Assembly: GCA_021151805.1 (NCBI GenBank)
Contig: JAGKWN010000016.1
Location: forward strand, 1-54,262
Reading direction: 5' to 3'
DNA from: Cytophagaceae bacterium
GTDB taxonomy: Bacteria; Bacteroidota; Bacteroidia; Cytophagales; Cytophagaceae
Length of the DNA: 54,262 nucleotides
The notes below the pieces were generated by a model. The model made no database searches. It was not told the origin of the DNA and worked only from the letters and a program-made list of their open reading frames with translations. Below are positions 25,432 to 34,436 of the stretch, in pieces. How positions within the stretch are numbered: position 1 is the stretch's first letter; each line of letters begins with the position of its first letter. A program made the translations under genes and the position numbers.

Positions 25432-27066
25432 TTAAAAGCTATACGTCAAACCACCTAAAATGTTGATTCCTTTCACCTGGTAGTATAAATACCTTTGATA
25501 TTTCTGTGACAATATATTATTAAATTCTAAGAAAGCCGAGAAACTGCTTGAAAATCTATATTCTGTTCTCAAGCTCAGGTCGGCAATGTCTTTTAACTTA
25601 ACACTTGTATTACTCTCCAGATTAAGACCTTGTATACCACTAAGGTAATACATTTCAGCATTAAAGTATATTTTTTTCTTTAAATTATATTGAAGACCAA
25701 GGGCCAGCTGTGAAGCCGGACGGTGCCAGGCTTTCGCCAACACATCAGTGTTCCAGGCATTGTAGATGTAATTTGCAGAAATTCTCCAGTCCTGGTTCAG
25801 GTCATAAAAGAGGCTTCCATCCAATACAAATACGCCGGCATTATCATATAGAGCAGTGAATTTACTGGAGTCTGTTATACTGTTCGTGAAGAAATACTGG
25901 TTGGTATAAGCTTTATAACCTAGTTGCGCTTTATAGCTGACTTTATCAGATAAGTTTCCGCTTGAGCCTACATAAATGTCAATTTTCTTGTTCGAATGTG
26001 CCAGCGGAACATCCGATCCCAGATAAGGATTTTGTTGAATGAAAGTACGGTAAGTATTCTTCTCCATACCACCGCCAATACCGGCAAACAACATGATTTT
26101 ACCCGGGATATAGTTATAATTTGCATGAATGACCGGGTATAAATGCATCCCCTTTGAACCTTTCAGGGTATCGGTTGAATAGTTCACATTAGCACCAACA
26201 GTAATCTCCCACTTATCCTGAATAAGTTTATACGTTGGTTTTATCTGAAACAAAATTCTGTTTAATGTAGAAGAATCAGATCTGTTCGCACTGGAAATCC
26301 CCAGATCAACAGCTGCGCTGCGGGTGTCATTCAGTTTTAAATCCCCTCTTCCGTTCCAGGCAATTTCAAGCTCGCTTGCTTTCAGCTTCGTTGTTAAATA
26401 ATACAAGTCTAAGCCTGAATTGTATGTAAACTTGTCGCCGACTTTTGTTTTAACCGTGTTTACACCCGCATGGAAAAGCTGGTATGTTTGCTTGATCGAA
26501 TCTTTATTATTGGCAGCAATATCCTGTGGCAAACCATAATATCTGTAACGGTTGTTGCTATATGAAACGTGCCCTCTCCAGGTAGAATTTTTACCGTAGC
26601 TGCTGCCAAAGAATTCAAGCAGGTCTTGTCCATTTCCTGAATTCTGTAAAGAACCTTTAGAAGATGACAAATGTTTGAAATGTGTACCGTAAGAATATTT
26701 GGAACTACGTTTGTTTGTATAATAAAATTCACCCAATACAGTTCCGTAATTTCCAAAGCCAAGCTTTGCATAACCCGGTAAAATAGGACTGATAGAATCC
26801 ACGGGCATAGTAGGAATCTTCACCTTCGCATCAAACCGCGGTGGATTGATTGTGTAATCACGTGTATCGTACTCTTGTGACTTCGGTTCCGGTGTTGGCT
26901 GTACATCCAGGTTCTGTTCGTAAAAACGGTTTGCCGGAACGAGTTCAAGTTTTGCGTTTACTTCGTTATAGAAAACAGCTGTAGGGATTTCACCTTCCTT
27001 TTGCGCAAACAGTGATGTTGAACCTGTAAATACAAGTAAAGCAAGTAATAGCAGCTTATTATTCAT
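25432..27066 (-). CDS. Outer-membrane beta-barrel protein (TonB-receptor-like porin)
   Basis: 544 residues from ATG 27066 (MNNKLLLLALLVFTGS, signal peptide ending at LFAQ). An in-frame start at 27099 would add 11 basic residues and a 41-base overlap with the upstream gene; the chosen start overlaps by 8. Mature protein: a short N-terminal segment, then repeated amphipathic strands (YAKLGFGNYGTVLGEFYYTN, WRGHVSYSNNRYRYYG) ending in GLTYSF with the aromatic C-terminal residue of outer-membrane barrels. No clear plug domain, so closer to a porin-like barrel than to a full TonB receptor. Follows the TPR gene; a joint role is inference. Confidence 0.82.
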   Translation of the reverse strand: MNNKLLLLALLVFTGSTSLFAQKEGEIPTAVFYNEVNAKLELVPANRFYEQNLDVQPTPEPKSQEYDTRDYTINPPRFDAKVKIPTMPVDSISPILPGYAKLGFGNYGTVLGEFYYTNKRSSKYSYGTHFKHLSSSKGSLQNSGNGQDLLEFFGSSYGKNSTWRGHVSYSNNRYRYYGLPQDIAANNKDSIKQTYQLFHAGVNTVKTKVGDKFTYNSGLDLYYLTTKLKASELEIAWNGRGDLKLNDTRSAAVDLGISSANRSDSSTLNRILFQIKPTYKLIQDKWEITVGANVNYSTDTLKGSKGMHLYPVIHANYNYIPGKIMLFAGIGGGMEKNTYRTFIQQNPYLGSDVPLAHSNKKIDIYVGSSGNLSDKVSYKAQLGYKAYTNQYFFTNSITDSSKFTALYDNAGVFVLDGSLFYDLNQDWRISANYIYNAWNTDVLAKAWHRPASQLALGLQYNLKKKIYFNAEMYYLSGIQGLNLESNTSVKLKDIADLSLRTEYRFSSSFSAFLEFNNILSQKYQRYLYYQVKGINILGGLTYSF

Positions 27067-30000
27067 TACCTTCACCCTCCTTCGTTTTTTTAGTTCCATC
27101 TAACGCATTTAATTGATCAAGCTTAACCTGGGCTTGTTTTCGAATATCTTCCACCGGAGACTTCTGAATGATTGACAATAATGTTTCTCTGGCCTGGAAC
27201 AATTCGTTCTTCGCAATAAAGTTATCTGCAATCAACAGGAATGATCTGCCAAACCAGGTTTCATAACTATAGAATGTATTATTAAAGTCATATAACGTTT
27301 CGATGGACTGCTTGTACTGTTTCTTTTCATATTGAATCTTAGCAACCATATATTGTGATTCCGCAGCACTAATATCTTTCGCACCATTCAAACAAGACAA
27401 GAAATAATCCTGTGCCGCATCGTAATCTTTTTTCTGATAAGCAATTTTACCTTTATGTAACAGTGCTTTATTTTCTGCATCTGGTGCGGCAGAGCCATGA
27501 CCCAACACTTTATCTGCATAAATAGTAGCAGAATCAAGTTTGTTTGAATCATAATAAGCAGTCATTAATCCTACCCAGGCAGCAGTTTTTTCCTTGTTGG
27601 TTGACGCATTCTTCTGAAGTTCATCATAGAATTTGATCGTATTCGGCAAATCATTCTGTACATAAGAAATCTCTGCTAAACGTTGTACTGATTTTTTATA
27701 GTATTGATTTTTTGCAGTTACTATTTCAGCATAAAGTTTTTTAGCATTATCATATTCTTTCGTTCTGAAATATGAGTCTGCCAGATAAAACTGTGCTTCA
27801 CCAATATTAGCATGGTTTGGATATTGCTGGATGAATGCAGCAAAGGCTGGTATCGCCTGTTTGTATTTCTCAGCATTGTAAAGCGACTGGGCATTTCTGA
27901 AATCAACTTCTTTCAGATCTTTTGAATCTGGATTTGCATCTTTGTAAGAAGCAAGTATTGCCGGAAACTGATCTTCCTTCTCCTGAATACCCAGTATTTC
28001 CTGAATACTCAACAAGGCATTATAAGCCGGCGCACTTTTAGGATATTCAGTTACAATAAGTTTGTTATCAGCCAGGGCTTTATCATATTCTTTTAAGTTG
28101 AAATAAGACACGGCTCTTTTTTGCAGGGCAACTGGTTTAATTCCTTTTAAATCTTCCTTCTTATTGATAATCTTTGTGTAGCCTTCAATAGCAAGTTCAT
28201 ATTTACTTGCTTCCAGATCCAGCTGTGATCGCTGCATTACAGCTTCATCGTAATACGTAGAGTTCGGATATTTATTTGTCAGTTGTGCATACATGGAATA
28301 TGCAACTGAAGTTTTATTGGTCAGATAATTAATGGTTGCTTTCTGAAACAGAATATAATCTTCATCTTCTTTTCTTTCAGCAAGTGCAAAATCATAATAT
28401 TTAATTGACTCCGGAAAACGTCTTGTTACAAAATATAAATCAGCCAGTCGTAATTCTGCATCTCTGTAATATACATCTCCACTCCCCTTTTTATCGGCAA
28501 GCAATGTGATATACTTTACAAACTGAGGCACGGCATCGTTCCACTTTTCCTGGTAGTAATATGCGTAACCCAATCCATAATAGGATTTGATCACATTTAC
28601 ATTTTCAAGCGTGCTTCCTTTTTCAATGGCTTCAGCATAAGCATCTACAGCTTCGCTATATCTTTTTTCCTGTGAAAGACATTCACCTTTCCAGAAGTAT
28701 GAGTTAATGTAAATGGTTTTATCAAAACTGTATTTAGAAGATTTATTCAGCACATCCAATGCACCGGTATAATCTTTCTTATTGATCAATTCTACCGCTT
28801 TGTAATAGGCTATACGCTGATAAATAGTATTGATACGGGAGTTATGATACTTTAAATTTTCAATATAGGTAAGTGCTTCATCGTAATTCTTCGAACCCAG
28901 ATAGGACTCACTTAAAAGTTCTGAAGCTTCCTGCCCGTGACTGCTTTTAGGATATTTTTCCAGATAATTTTTCAAACGCGTGGCAGCATCTGTAAAACGA
29001 CCTAAATCCGCTGAAACCTTTGCATATAAAAATGTAGCTTCTTCTGTAATCGGTGCATTGAATGAAACACGCTGAGCAGTTTCAAAAGCCAATATAGCTG
29101 ATGGCTTGTCATTCGACTTTAAATAACTTAAACCTAATATATAGGCAGAAGATTGTCCAAGTGAATCTTTATCACCGGCAATGGTCTGCAGCATATCAAC
29201 AGCCTGCTTATATTCGCCTGATTTGTAAGAAGAAAAACCAATGCGGTATTTCATATCCGGAGAAAGGCTTTTCGTACCGGTAGCCGTTATATAATCTTTG
29301 AACAAAGGTGTTGATTTATCAAACTGCTGCTTGAAAAAATAAGCGTCGGCAAGAATCAATTTAATATCATTGGTATTCGGTCCTGCCGACTTATCTTTAA
29401 TAACTCCTTCTGCATAAGGAATCAGTTCATCGTATTTACCTTGTCTGTAATAAATATTAGCAATCAATACCGCAACGAGCGGCTTATAATCATTACTTTC
29501 TGCCGCTTTATTCAGATCTGTTAAGGCTGCCTCATATTCTGTATTCTTAAATTCAATGTAACCGGCATAATAATTAGCAGCATAAGTATACTGGTGTTTT
29601 TGAGATTTGCATGCATTGAATTTTTCCAAAGCAACAGGAAAGTCTTTTTTGGTAAAGCTTGCGTAGCCGGATCTGAACTGATATTCATTTGCTTCAATGG
29701 CCGATAGTTTAGCAAGATCTACCTGCGCATAGTATTCAATCGCTTTATCGTATTTTTTATTGTTATAAAAGAAATTTCCCAGGTCAAAACCTGCACGACC
29801 GGATTTTACATGGTTAGGATATTTTTCTGTAAAGCTTTTAAAAAGATATTCAGCATCGTCGTTAAACAGATTCAATGCACATACCGCAACATAATATTCC
29901 GACTCAATTGCCTTTAAATCCTGTGGGTATTGCTGAATGTATTGCTGATAAAGTTCTTTGGCAGCAACATACTTTTGTTTGTCAAACAATTCCATCGCAT

Positions 30001-30103
30001 TGTAATACAAGCGATCAGAAGCTGTATAAGTTGCTGTATTCTGAGCATAAGCCGTATGCAAAGAGAGGAATACAAACAAAATGAAAATTATTCTTTTAAC
30101 CAT
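27059..30103 (-). CDS. Large periplasmic TPR-repeat protein
   Basis: 1014 residues. Signal peptide ends near TAYAQ (residue 21). Nearly the whole mature protein is tetratricopeptide repeats, seen as recurring ALxxFxKxxxxxPxS, AxYYxG and YxxALxxYxxAI patterns (LYQQYIQQYPQDLKAIESEYY, YLEKYPKSSHGQEASELL, LTNKYPNSTYYDEAV). Lacks a membrane anchor, so a periplasmic scaffold. First gene of a seven-gene run (TPR, barrel, HU/SPOR, TonB-like, folC, trmB, TonB_C-like). Inference: it assembles or organises an envelope complex with the barrel and SPOR proteins. Confidence 0.9.
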   Translation of the reverse strand: MVKRIIFILFVFLSLHTAYAQNTATYTASDRLYYNAMELFDKQKYVAAKELYQQYIQQYPQDLKAIESEYYVAVCALNLFNDDAEYLFKSFTEKYPNHVKSGRAGFDLGNFFYNNKKYDKAIEYYAQVDLAKLSAIEANEYQFRSGYASFTKKDFPVALEKFNACKSQKHQYTYAANYYAGYIEFKNTEYEAALTDLNKAAESNDYKPLVAVLIANIYYRQGKYDELIPYAEGVIKDKSAGPNTNDIKLILADAYFFKQQFDKSTPLFKDYITATGTKSLSPDMKYRIGFSSYKSGEYKQAVDMLQTIAGDKDSLGQSSAYILGLSYLKSNDKPSAILAFETAQRVSFNAPITEEATFLYAKVSADLGRFTDAATRLKNYLEKYPKSSHGQEASELLSESYLGSKNYDEALTYIENLKYHNSRINTIYQRIAYYKAVELINKKDYTGALDVLNKSSKYSFDKTIYINSYFWKGECLSQEKRYSEAVDAYAEAIEKGSTLENVNVIKSYYGLGYAYYYQEKWNDAVPQFVKYITLLADKKGSGDVYYRDAELRLADLYFVTRRFPESIKYYDFALAERKEDEDYILFQKATINYLTNKTSVAYSMYAQLTNKYPNSTYYDEAVMQRSQLDLEASKYELAIEGYTKIINKKEDLKGIKPVALQKRAVSYFNLKEYDKALADNKLIVTEYPKSAPAYNALLSIQEILGIQEKEDQFPAILASYKDANPDSKDLKEVDFRNAQSLYNAEKYKQAIPAFAAFIQQYPNHANIGEAQFYLADSYFRTKEYDNAKKLYAEIVTAKNQYYKKSVQRLAEISYVQNDLPNTIKFYDELQKNASTNKEKTAAWVGLMTAYYDSNKLDSATIYADKVLGHGSAAPDAENKALLHKGKIAYQKKDYDAAQDYFLSCLNGAKDISAAESQYMVAKIQYEKKQYKQSIETLYDFNNTFYSYETWFGRSFLLIADNFIAKNELFQARETLLSIIQKSPVEDIRKQAQVKLDQLNALDGTKKTKEGEGNE

Positions 30104-30188
30104 AACAGTTATTTTATCTCATTCTCAATGAATATAACGAAAATCGAAACAACTTCTTATAGTTACGCCTCAATTTGTTAGTACATGA

Positions 30189-31223
30189 TTAATGAAGAAG
30201 TTTGAAAATTAATTCCTTTAATATAAAGCCATCGCTTACATTCACAACGGTGTAGCCTTTCACCATTTTATCCGCTTCGCGGATGGCTCTTACACTGGCA
30301 ATACATTTATTGATGTCATACAAACGCGAAGCATTTATATACTCTTTTACAAAGAATGGATGTACACCAACCACCCGCGCCAGGCTGGCTTCACTCTTAT
30401 CTGTAGCCGCGTGAATGGCGAGCAATTTCAAATAATATGTAAATAAGCTGGAAAGCACCATCACGATCGGATTGGCCTTCGGATTAGAGTCAAAGTGATT
30501 GACGATCTTATTGGCTTTAATAATGTCGCGCACACCAATGGCTTTCTGCAATTCAAATACGTTGTATTCTTTGCTTACTCCAACGTATTTCTCGATCAGA
30601 TCTTCGGAGATAACCACGGATGCATCCTTAACGTTGATCAGCAATTTATCTATTTCATTCGCCATTCTGGACAAATCTGTACCAATAGATTCTGCCAGTA
30701 AAACAACAGCTTTGGGATCAATTTTATAATTCTTATCCTTTACATACGCATTGATCCATTCTGGCAATTTATTGTCGTATATCTTCGCAGACTCAACAAA
30801 CACAGCGTATTTCATTAAGTGTTTGGTGATCTTTTTACGCGCATCAAGTTTTTTATATTTATGACAAAAAACCAGAATGGTTGTAGGTAGTGGATTTTCG
30901 AGGTAAGCCATCAGGAATTTCTCGGTTGAATCCTTCACAAGATCCGAAATATCCTGCGCTTCTTTGATCACTACCACCTGACGTTCCGAGAACATCGGGT
31001 ATTTGCGGGCATTCTGCAAAATGGTGGAAACATTCGTATCCTTCCCATACAGGATCGTCTGGTTAAATCCTCTTTCCGATTCAGGCAGACAGTTGTTCTC
31101 TATGTAACCAGAGATCAGATCAATAAAATAAGGCTCTTCTCCCTGCAAAAAATATACAGGGGCATATTTACCTTCTTTAAGGTCTTTCAGTACTTTCTCC
31201 GGAGCAATACTAGATTCGGCCAT
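30189..31223 (-). CDS. holA: DNA polymerase III delta subunit
   Basis: 344 residues, usual size. N-terminal PVYFLQGEEPYFIDLISGYIE, then RKYPMFSERQVVVIKEAQD and the C-terminal collar region (NKCIASVRAIREADKMVKG) match HolA, the clamp-loader subunit that opens the sliding clamp encoded by dnaN. The first ATG (MAESSIAPEKVLKDLKEGKYAPVYF) fits. Divergent from tyrS, with an 85-base spacer after its stop before the TPR gene start. Confidence 0.92.
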   Translation of the reverse strand: MAESSIAPEKVLKDLKEGKYAPVYFLQGEEPYFIDLISGYIENNCLPESERGFNQTILYGKDTNVSTILQNARKYPMFSERQVVVIKEAQDISDLVKDSTEKFLMAYLENPLPTTILVFCHKYKKLDARKKITKHLMKYAVFVESAKIYDNKLPEWINAYVKDKNYKIDPKAVVLLAESIGTDLSRMANEIDKLLINVKDASVVISEDLIEKYVGVSKEYNVFELQKAIGVRDIIKANKIVNHFDSNPKANPIVMVLSSLFTYYLKLLAIHAATDKSEASLARVVGVHPFFVKEYINASRLYDINKCIASVRAIREADKMVKGYTVVNVSDGFILKELIFKLLH

Positions 31224-31307
31224 AGTATATCAAAATTACTAAGCTTTAAGCTGAAACTAAACCAATGTGAATAAATACTTGAAATTTCCGCTTTTGAGGA
31301 TATAGCG

Positions 31308-31315
31308 TATATTTG
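31308..31315 (+). promoter_or_regulatory. Putative -7 element TATATTTG for tyrS
   Basis: TATATTTG matches TAnnTTTG, 21 bases before the GTG start of tyrS. A TTTTG lies 11 bases upstream, too close for the normal -33 element, so only the -7 match is counted. Confidence 0.45.
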
Positions 31316-31336
31316 TATTCTTAAAATAGAGTATTT

Positions 31337-32620
31337 GTGAAAAATTTTGTTGAAGAACTGAAATGGAGAGGCATGCTGCACGACATCATGCCCGGAACGG
31401 AAGAATATTTATTAAAAAATCAGACAACCGCTTACGTTGGTTTTGACCCTACAGCATCTTCATTAACAATAGGTAACCTTGTTACCATCATGATGCTGGT
31501 GCACTTTCAGCATGCAGGTCATATCCCTATGGCTTTGGTTGGTGGCGCTACTGGAATGATTGGCGATCCATCAGGAAAATCAGAAGAGCGTAATTTTTTA
31601 TCTGAAGAAACTTTACGTTTAAATCAGGAAGGCATTCGCAATCAGCTAACAAAATTCCTTGACTTTAATAGTGGTTCCAACTCAGCAAAACTTGTAAATA
31701 ACTATGATTGGTTCAAAGGCATAGGCTTTCTGGAATTCCTTCGCGATGCAGGTAAAAACCTGACTGTAAATTACATGATGAGTAAAGATTCTGTGAAGAC
31801 CCGTATGGAAACAGGTATTTCGTATACCGAGTTCTCCTACCAATTGCTTCAGGGCTACGATTATTACTATCTATACAAAAACAACAATGTACGTTTACAA
31901 ATGGGTGGTTCAGACCAATGGGGAAATATTACCTCCGGAACGACGCTCATCAAGAAAATGGCAGATGGTACTGCTTTTGCCTTAACAACGCCATTGCTTA
32001 CCAAGGCCGACGGAACCAAGTTTGGCAAATCTGCCGGTGGTAATGTATGGCTGGATCCGAACCTTACGTCTCCGTATAAATTTTACCAATTCTGGCTGAA
32101 CAGTGCCGATGAAGATGTGAGCAGATTCATCCGTATCTTCACCCTATTCAGCAAAGAAGAGATCGAAGCATTGGAAGCAGAGCATGCAAAAGCTCCGCAT
32201 GAGCGCTTGTTACAAAAGACATTAGCGAAGGATATTACGATTCGCGTACATTCAGAAGCAGACTATGAGATGGCTATAAAAGCTTCTGAAATCCTGTTCG
32301 GGAAAAGCGTAACCGAAGACCTGCAAGCCTTGAATGAAGCGACACTGCTTTCAGTTTTTGAGGGCATTCCTATGATCGAAATCTCAAAGTCTACTTTGGA
32401 TGAAAAGCCAAATGTACTTGAATTACTAAGCACACTCAGCAATTCAGAGATTTTCCCTTCCAAAGGTGAAGCGCGTAAGATGATTCAGGGCGGCGGCGTA
32501 AGTATTAATAAAATAAAAATAAATTCTCCGGAAGAAATTGTAAATTACCCTTTATTACTGAACAGCTACCTGCTGGTACAAAAAGGAAAGAAAAATTATT
32601 ACTTACTGAGGTTCAATTAA
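31337..32620 (+). CDS. tyrS: Tyrosine--tRNA ligase
   Basis: 427 residues, starting with GTG. Class I signature variant PTASSLTIGN (38-47, for HIGH), GGSDQWGNI in the tyrosine pocket, KFGKS (228-232, for KMSKS), and a C-terminal S4 RNA-binding domain (FPSKGEARKMIQGGGVSINK). Charges tRNA-Tyr. The next in-frame ATG (residue 13) would cut the conserved N-terminus, so GTG is preferred. Followed 9 bases later by the SET-domain gene, likely on the same transcript. Confidence 0.96.
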   Translation: MKNFVEELKWRGMLHDIMPGTEEYLLKNQTTAYVGFDPTASSLTIGNLVTIMMLVHFQHAGHIPMALVGGATGMIGDPSGKSEERNFLSEETLRLNQEGIRNQLTKFLDFNSGSNSAKLVNNYDWFKGIGFLEFLRDAGKNLTVNYMMSKDSVKTRMETGISYTEFSYQLLQGYDYYYLYKNNNVRLQMGGSDQWGNITSGTTLIKKMADGTAFALTTPLLTKADGTKFGKSAGGNVWLDPNLTSPYKFYQFWLNSADEDVSRFIRIFTLFSKEEIEALEAEHAKAPHERLLQKTLAKDITIRVHSEADYEMAIKASEILFGKSVTEDLQALNEATLLSVFEGIPMIEISKSTLDEKPNVLELLSTLSNSEIFPSKGEARKMIQGGGVSINKIKINSPEEIVNYPLLLNSYLLVQKGKKNYYLLRFN

Positions 32621-32629
32621 TTTTTACCT

Positions 32630-33196
32630 ATGACTCAAATCAACCATTCCATTGTTGTAAAAAAACAATGCGCATACAAAGATGACAAAGGGAAGCGCTG
32701 CAAAACGATTTGCACGTTGACCCACCCTTATTGTCCGGAACATACAGCTTCGGAGCTTTTCTTCAGAGTTGACCAGTCTACCGTCCCGTTTGCGGGGCTG
32801 GGCTTGTTCACATTAAAGAAAATCAAAAAAGGTTCGGTTGCACTTTTGTATGAAGGTGAAAAATTAACGATCGACCAGTACAACAAAAGATACGACAAGG
32901 AAGGCCATGGCGAATACGGCATGACACTTGGCAAGAAACATGTGATTGATGCACGGAAAACATCTTCGGGCTTGGGCAGATTTGTATGTGATTTCACAGG
33001 TTCAGGCAAAAAAGCAAATGTTGAATATCTCGACAATGAAGGTGTGATTGAAATTGTTGCAAAAAAGAAAATCAAAGCCGGCGAAGAACTGCTGGTGGAT
33101 TATGGCGATGAAATGCGTACAGCTATGGGTTTCCAGCCGGAAAAGAAAAAGAAAGACAAAAAGAAAAAGTCTGATAAAAAGAAGAAGAAAAAGTAA
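32630..33196 (+). CDS. SET-domain protein with Cys/His head and lysine tail
   Basis: 188 residues. The head has C14, C24, C28, C35 and H38, a likely zinc-binding module. The SET core runs from about 46 to 168: GLGLFTLKKIKKGSVALLYEGE (SET-I start), GLGRFVCDFTGSGKKANVEY where RFINHSCxPN usually sits, and GEELLVDYGDE near the end, the hallmark of the SAM/Tyr site. The tail (about 171-188) is almost all Lys. SET proteins methylate lysine side chains; the target here is unknown. Cytoplasmic. Ends at a strong bidirectional terminator. Confidence 0.88.
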   Translation: MTQINHSIVVKKQCAYKDDKGKRCKTICTLTHPYCPEHTASELFFRVDQSTVPFAGLGLFTLKKIKKGSVALLYEGEKLTIDQYNKRYDKEGHGEYGMTLGKKHVIDARKTSSGLGRFVCDFTGSGKKANVEYLDNEGVIEIVAKKKIKAGEELLVDYGDEMRTAMGFQPEKKKKDKKKKSDKKKKKK

Positions 33197-33235
33197 GATG
33201 TATTAAGTTTTACATAATACGTTTTAAGATAAAAG

Positions 33236-33271
33236 AAAAGGCCATTCCGATAGTTATCGGAATGGCCTTTT
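33236..33271. terminator. Strong bidirectional terminator with CCGATAGTTATCGG core
   Basis: A 17-bp perfect stem (33236-33252 with 33255-33271) and a GT apex, with A-rich and T-rich flanks, between the SET gene (+) and the HMA lipoprotein gene (-). Confidence 0.92.
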
Positions 33272-33293
33272 TAGTATTTTTAAGTGAAAGTAA

Positions 33294-33632
33294 TTAATGG
33301 GCAAAGCCGGAATTCACCTGGCAACACTCTGGTAACTTAGCGTGTGCGGCTGTATCCATTGGAACATTTTTAGTTGCATGACCAGTAATGGCAATCACCT
33401 TTTCTATTTCAAGAGGTGAGATTCGTGTTGAATCGTAAGCAACCTTGATCATTTCAGTTTCTACGTTCCAGTCTGCTTTTTCAACACCATTGATACTCAA
33501 AACTGTTTTTTCAATTCGCTCTTTACACATTTCACAATTTCCGCGAACAAAAAAAGAAGCCTCAGCATTCGGCTTAGTTGTACAAGCGACAATTGTCAAT
33601 AGAATCGATGCTAAAATAAATACTTTTTTCAT
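33294..33632 (-). CDS. Heavy-metal-associated (HMA) domain lipoprotein
   Basis: 112 residues. Lipobox TIVAC with Cys17 predicts a lipoprotein. An HMA fold follows: FFVRGNCEMCKERIEKTVLSINGVEKADWNVETEMIKVAYD, with the metal-binding pair C33-x-x-C36. A C-terminal ECC and a His at the end could add ligands. Should bind Cu(I), Zn(II) or similar in the periplasm or envelope. No P-type ATPase or metal efflux gene is adjacent, so its partner is unknown. Confidence 0.88.
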   Translation of the reverse strand: MKKVFILASILLTIVACTTKPNAEASFFVRGNCEMCKERIEKTVLSINGVEKADWNVETEMIKVAYDSTRISPLEIEKVIAITGHATKNVPMDTAAHAKLPECCQVNSGFAH

Positions 33633-33729
33633 CAGCTATGGTTATTTACATGATTTACAATGTTGCAAGATACACAATTATTGACGCAGGCAACTTATAT
33701 CAGTCGCAATAATCACCTGAAAACTTTCA

Positions 33730-33754
33730 ATATCCGCCCTAGAGGGCTGGATAT
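33730..33754. other. Imperfect palindrome upstream of efp
   Basis: ATATCC and GGATAT arms enclose a second complementary pair (GCCCT-type with AGGGC) with one bulge, centred about 57 bases before the efp start. No T-run follows. It could be an operator or a leader hairpin; nothing decides between them. Confidence 0.35.
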
Positions 33755-33798
33755 TTAGCTTTCTATTAGTAAATTGCGGCAATATATTTAATGAAATA

Positions 33799-34359
33799 AT
33801 GGCAAAACCGAATGATCTTTCCAGAGGCTCTTTTATCAGATATAATGGAGAACTTCTTACAATAACTGAAATTGAACACCGTACACCGGGTAACTTACGG
33901 GCCTTCTACCAGGCTAAAATGAAAAACGTAAAATCCGGCAAATCTGCTGAAGCCCGTTTCAGAGCGGATGAAGATATTGACATGGTACGTGTTGAAGTAA
34001 AAGAATTGCAATACCTTTATCAGGATGGCGACAGCCTGGTATGTATGGATAACGAAACCTTCGATCAGATTTATATTCCAATGATCCTGTTTGGTGAGGC
34101 AATCGATTTCGTAAAAGAAGAAATGAAAATGCTTATTTCTTTTGATGGCGAAACCCCTATCCAGGGCGAACTCCCTTCACATGTTGAAATGGAGGTTACG
34201 TATACAGAACCAGGTATTAAAGGTGATACAGCAACAAAAACATTAAAGCCTGCAACGGTTGATAACGGGCCAACAATTACAGTACCCTTGTTTGTTGAGA
34301 TCGGCGATCGCATCAAAATCGACACCCGTACACGTTCATATGTTGAACGCGTAAAGTAA
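33799..34359 (+). CDS. efp: Translation elongation factor P
   Basis: 186 residues, three-domain EF-P (KOW-like N-terminal domain, then two OB folds ending VEIGDRIKIDTRTRSYVERVK). It relieves ribosome stalling at polyproline. The tip loop reads TPGNLRAF: Asn32 sits where E. coli has the beta-lysylated Lys34 (PGKGQAF), with Arg34 two residues on. So the classical EpmA-type modification is not expected at that position. Single gene between bidirectional signals. Confidence 0.96.
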   Translation: MAKPNDLSRGSFIRYNGELLTITEIEHRTPGNLRAFYQAKMKNVKSGKSAEARFRADEDIDMVRVEVKELQYLYQDGDSLVCMDNETFDQIYIPMILFGEAIDFVKEEMKMLISFDGETPIQGELPSHVEMEVTYTEPGIKGDTATKTLKPATVDNGPTITVPLFVEIGDRIKIDTRTRSYVERVK

Positions 34360-34378
34360 TCTGATTCATTAAAAAATA

Positions 34379-34412
34379 AACCCAGTTTATGATCATTGTC
34401 ATAGACTGGGTT
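34379..34412. terminator. Bidirectional terminator between efp and the small minus-strand gene
   Basis: An 8-bp outer stem (34379-34386 with 34405-34412) extends by a TATGA/TCATA inner stem with one wobble. On the minus strand it is followed by a long T tract; on the + strand by TTCTTTATTATT. Confidence 0.8.
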
Positions 34413-34436
34413 CTTTATTATTAAGAATTTTGTTTA

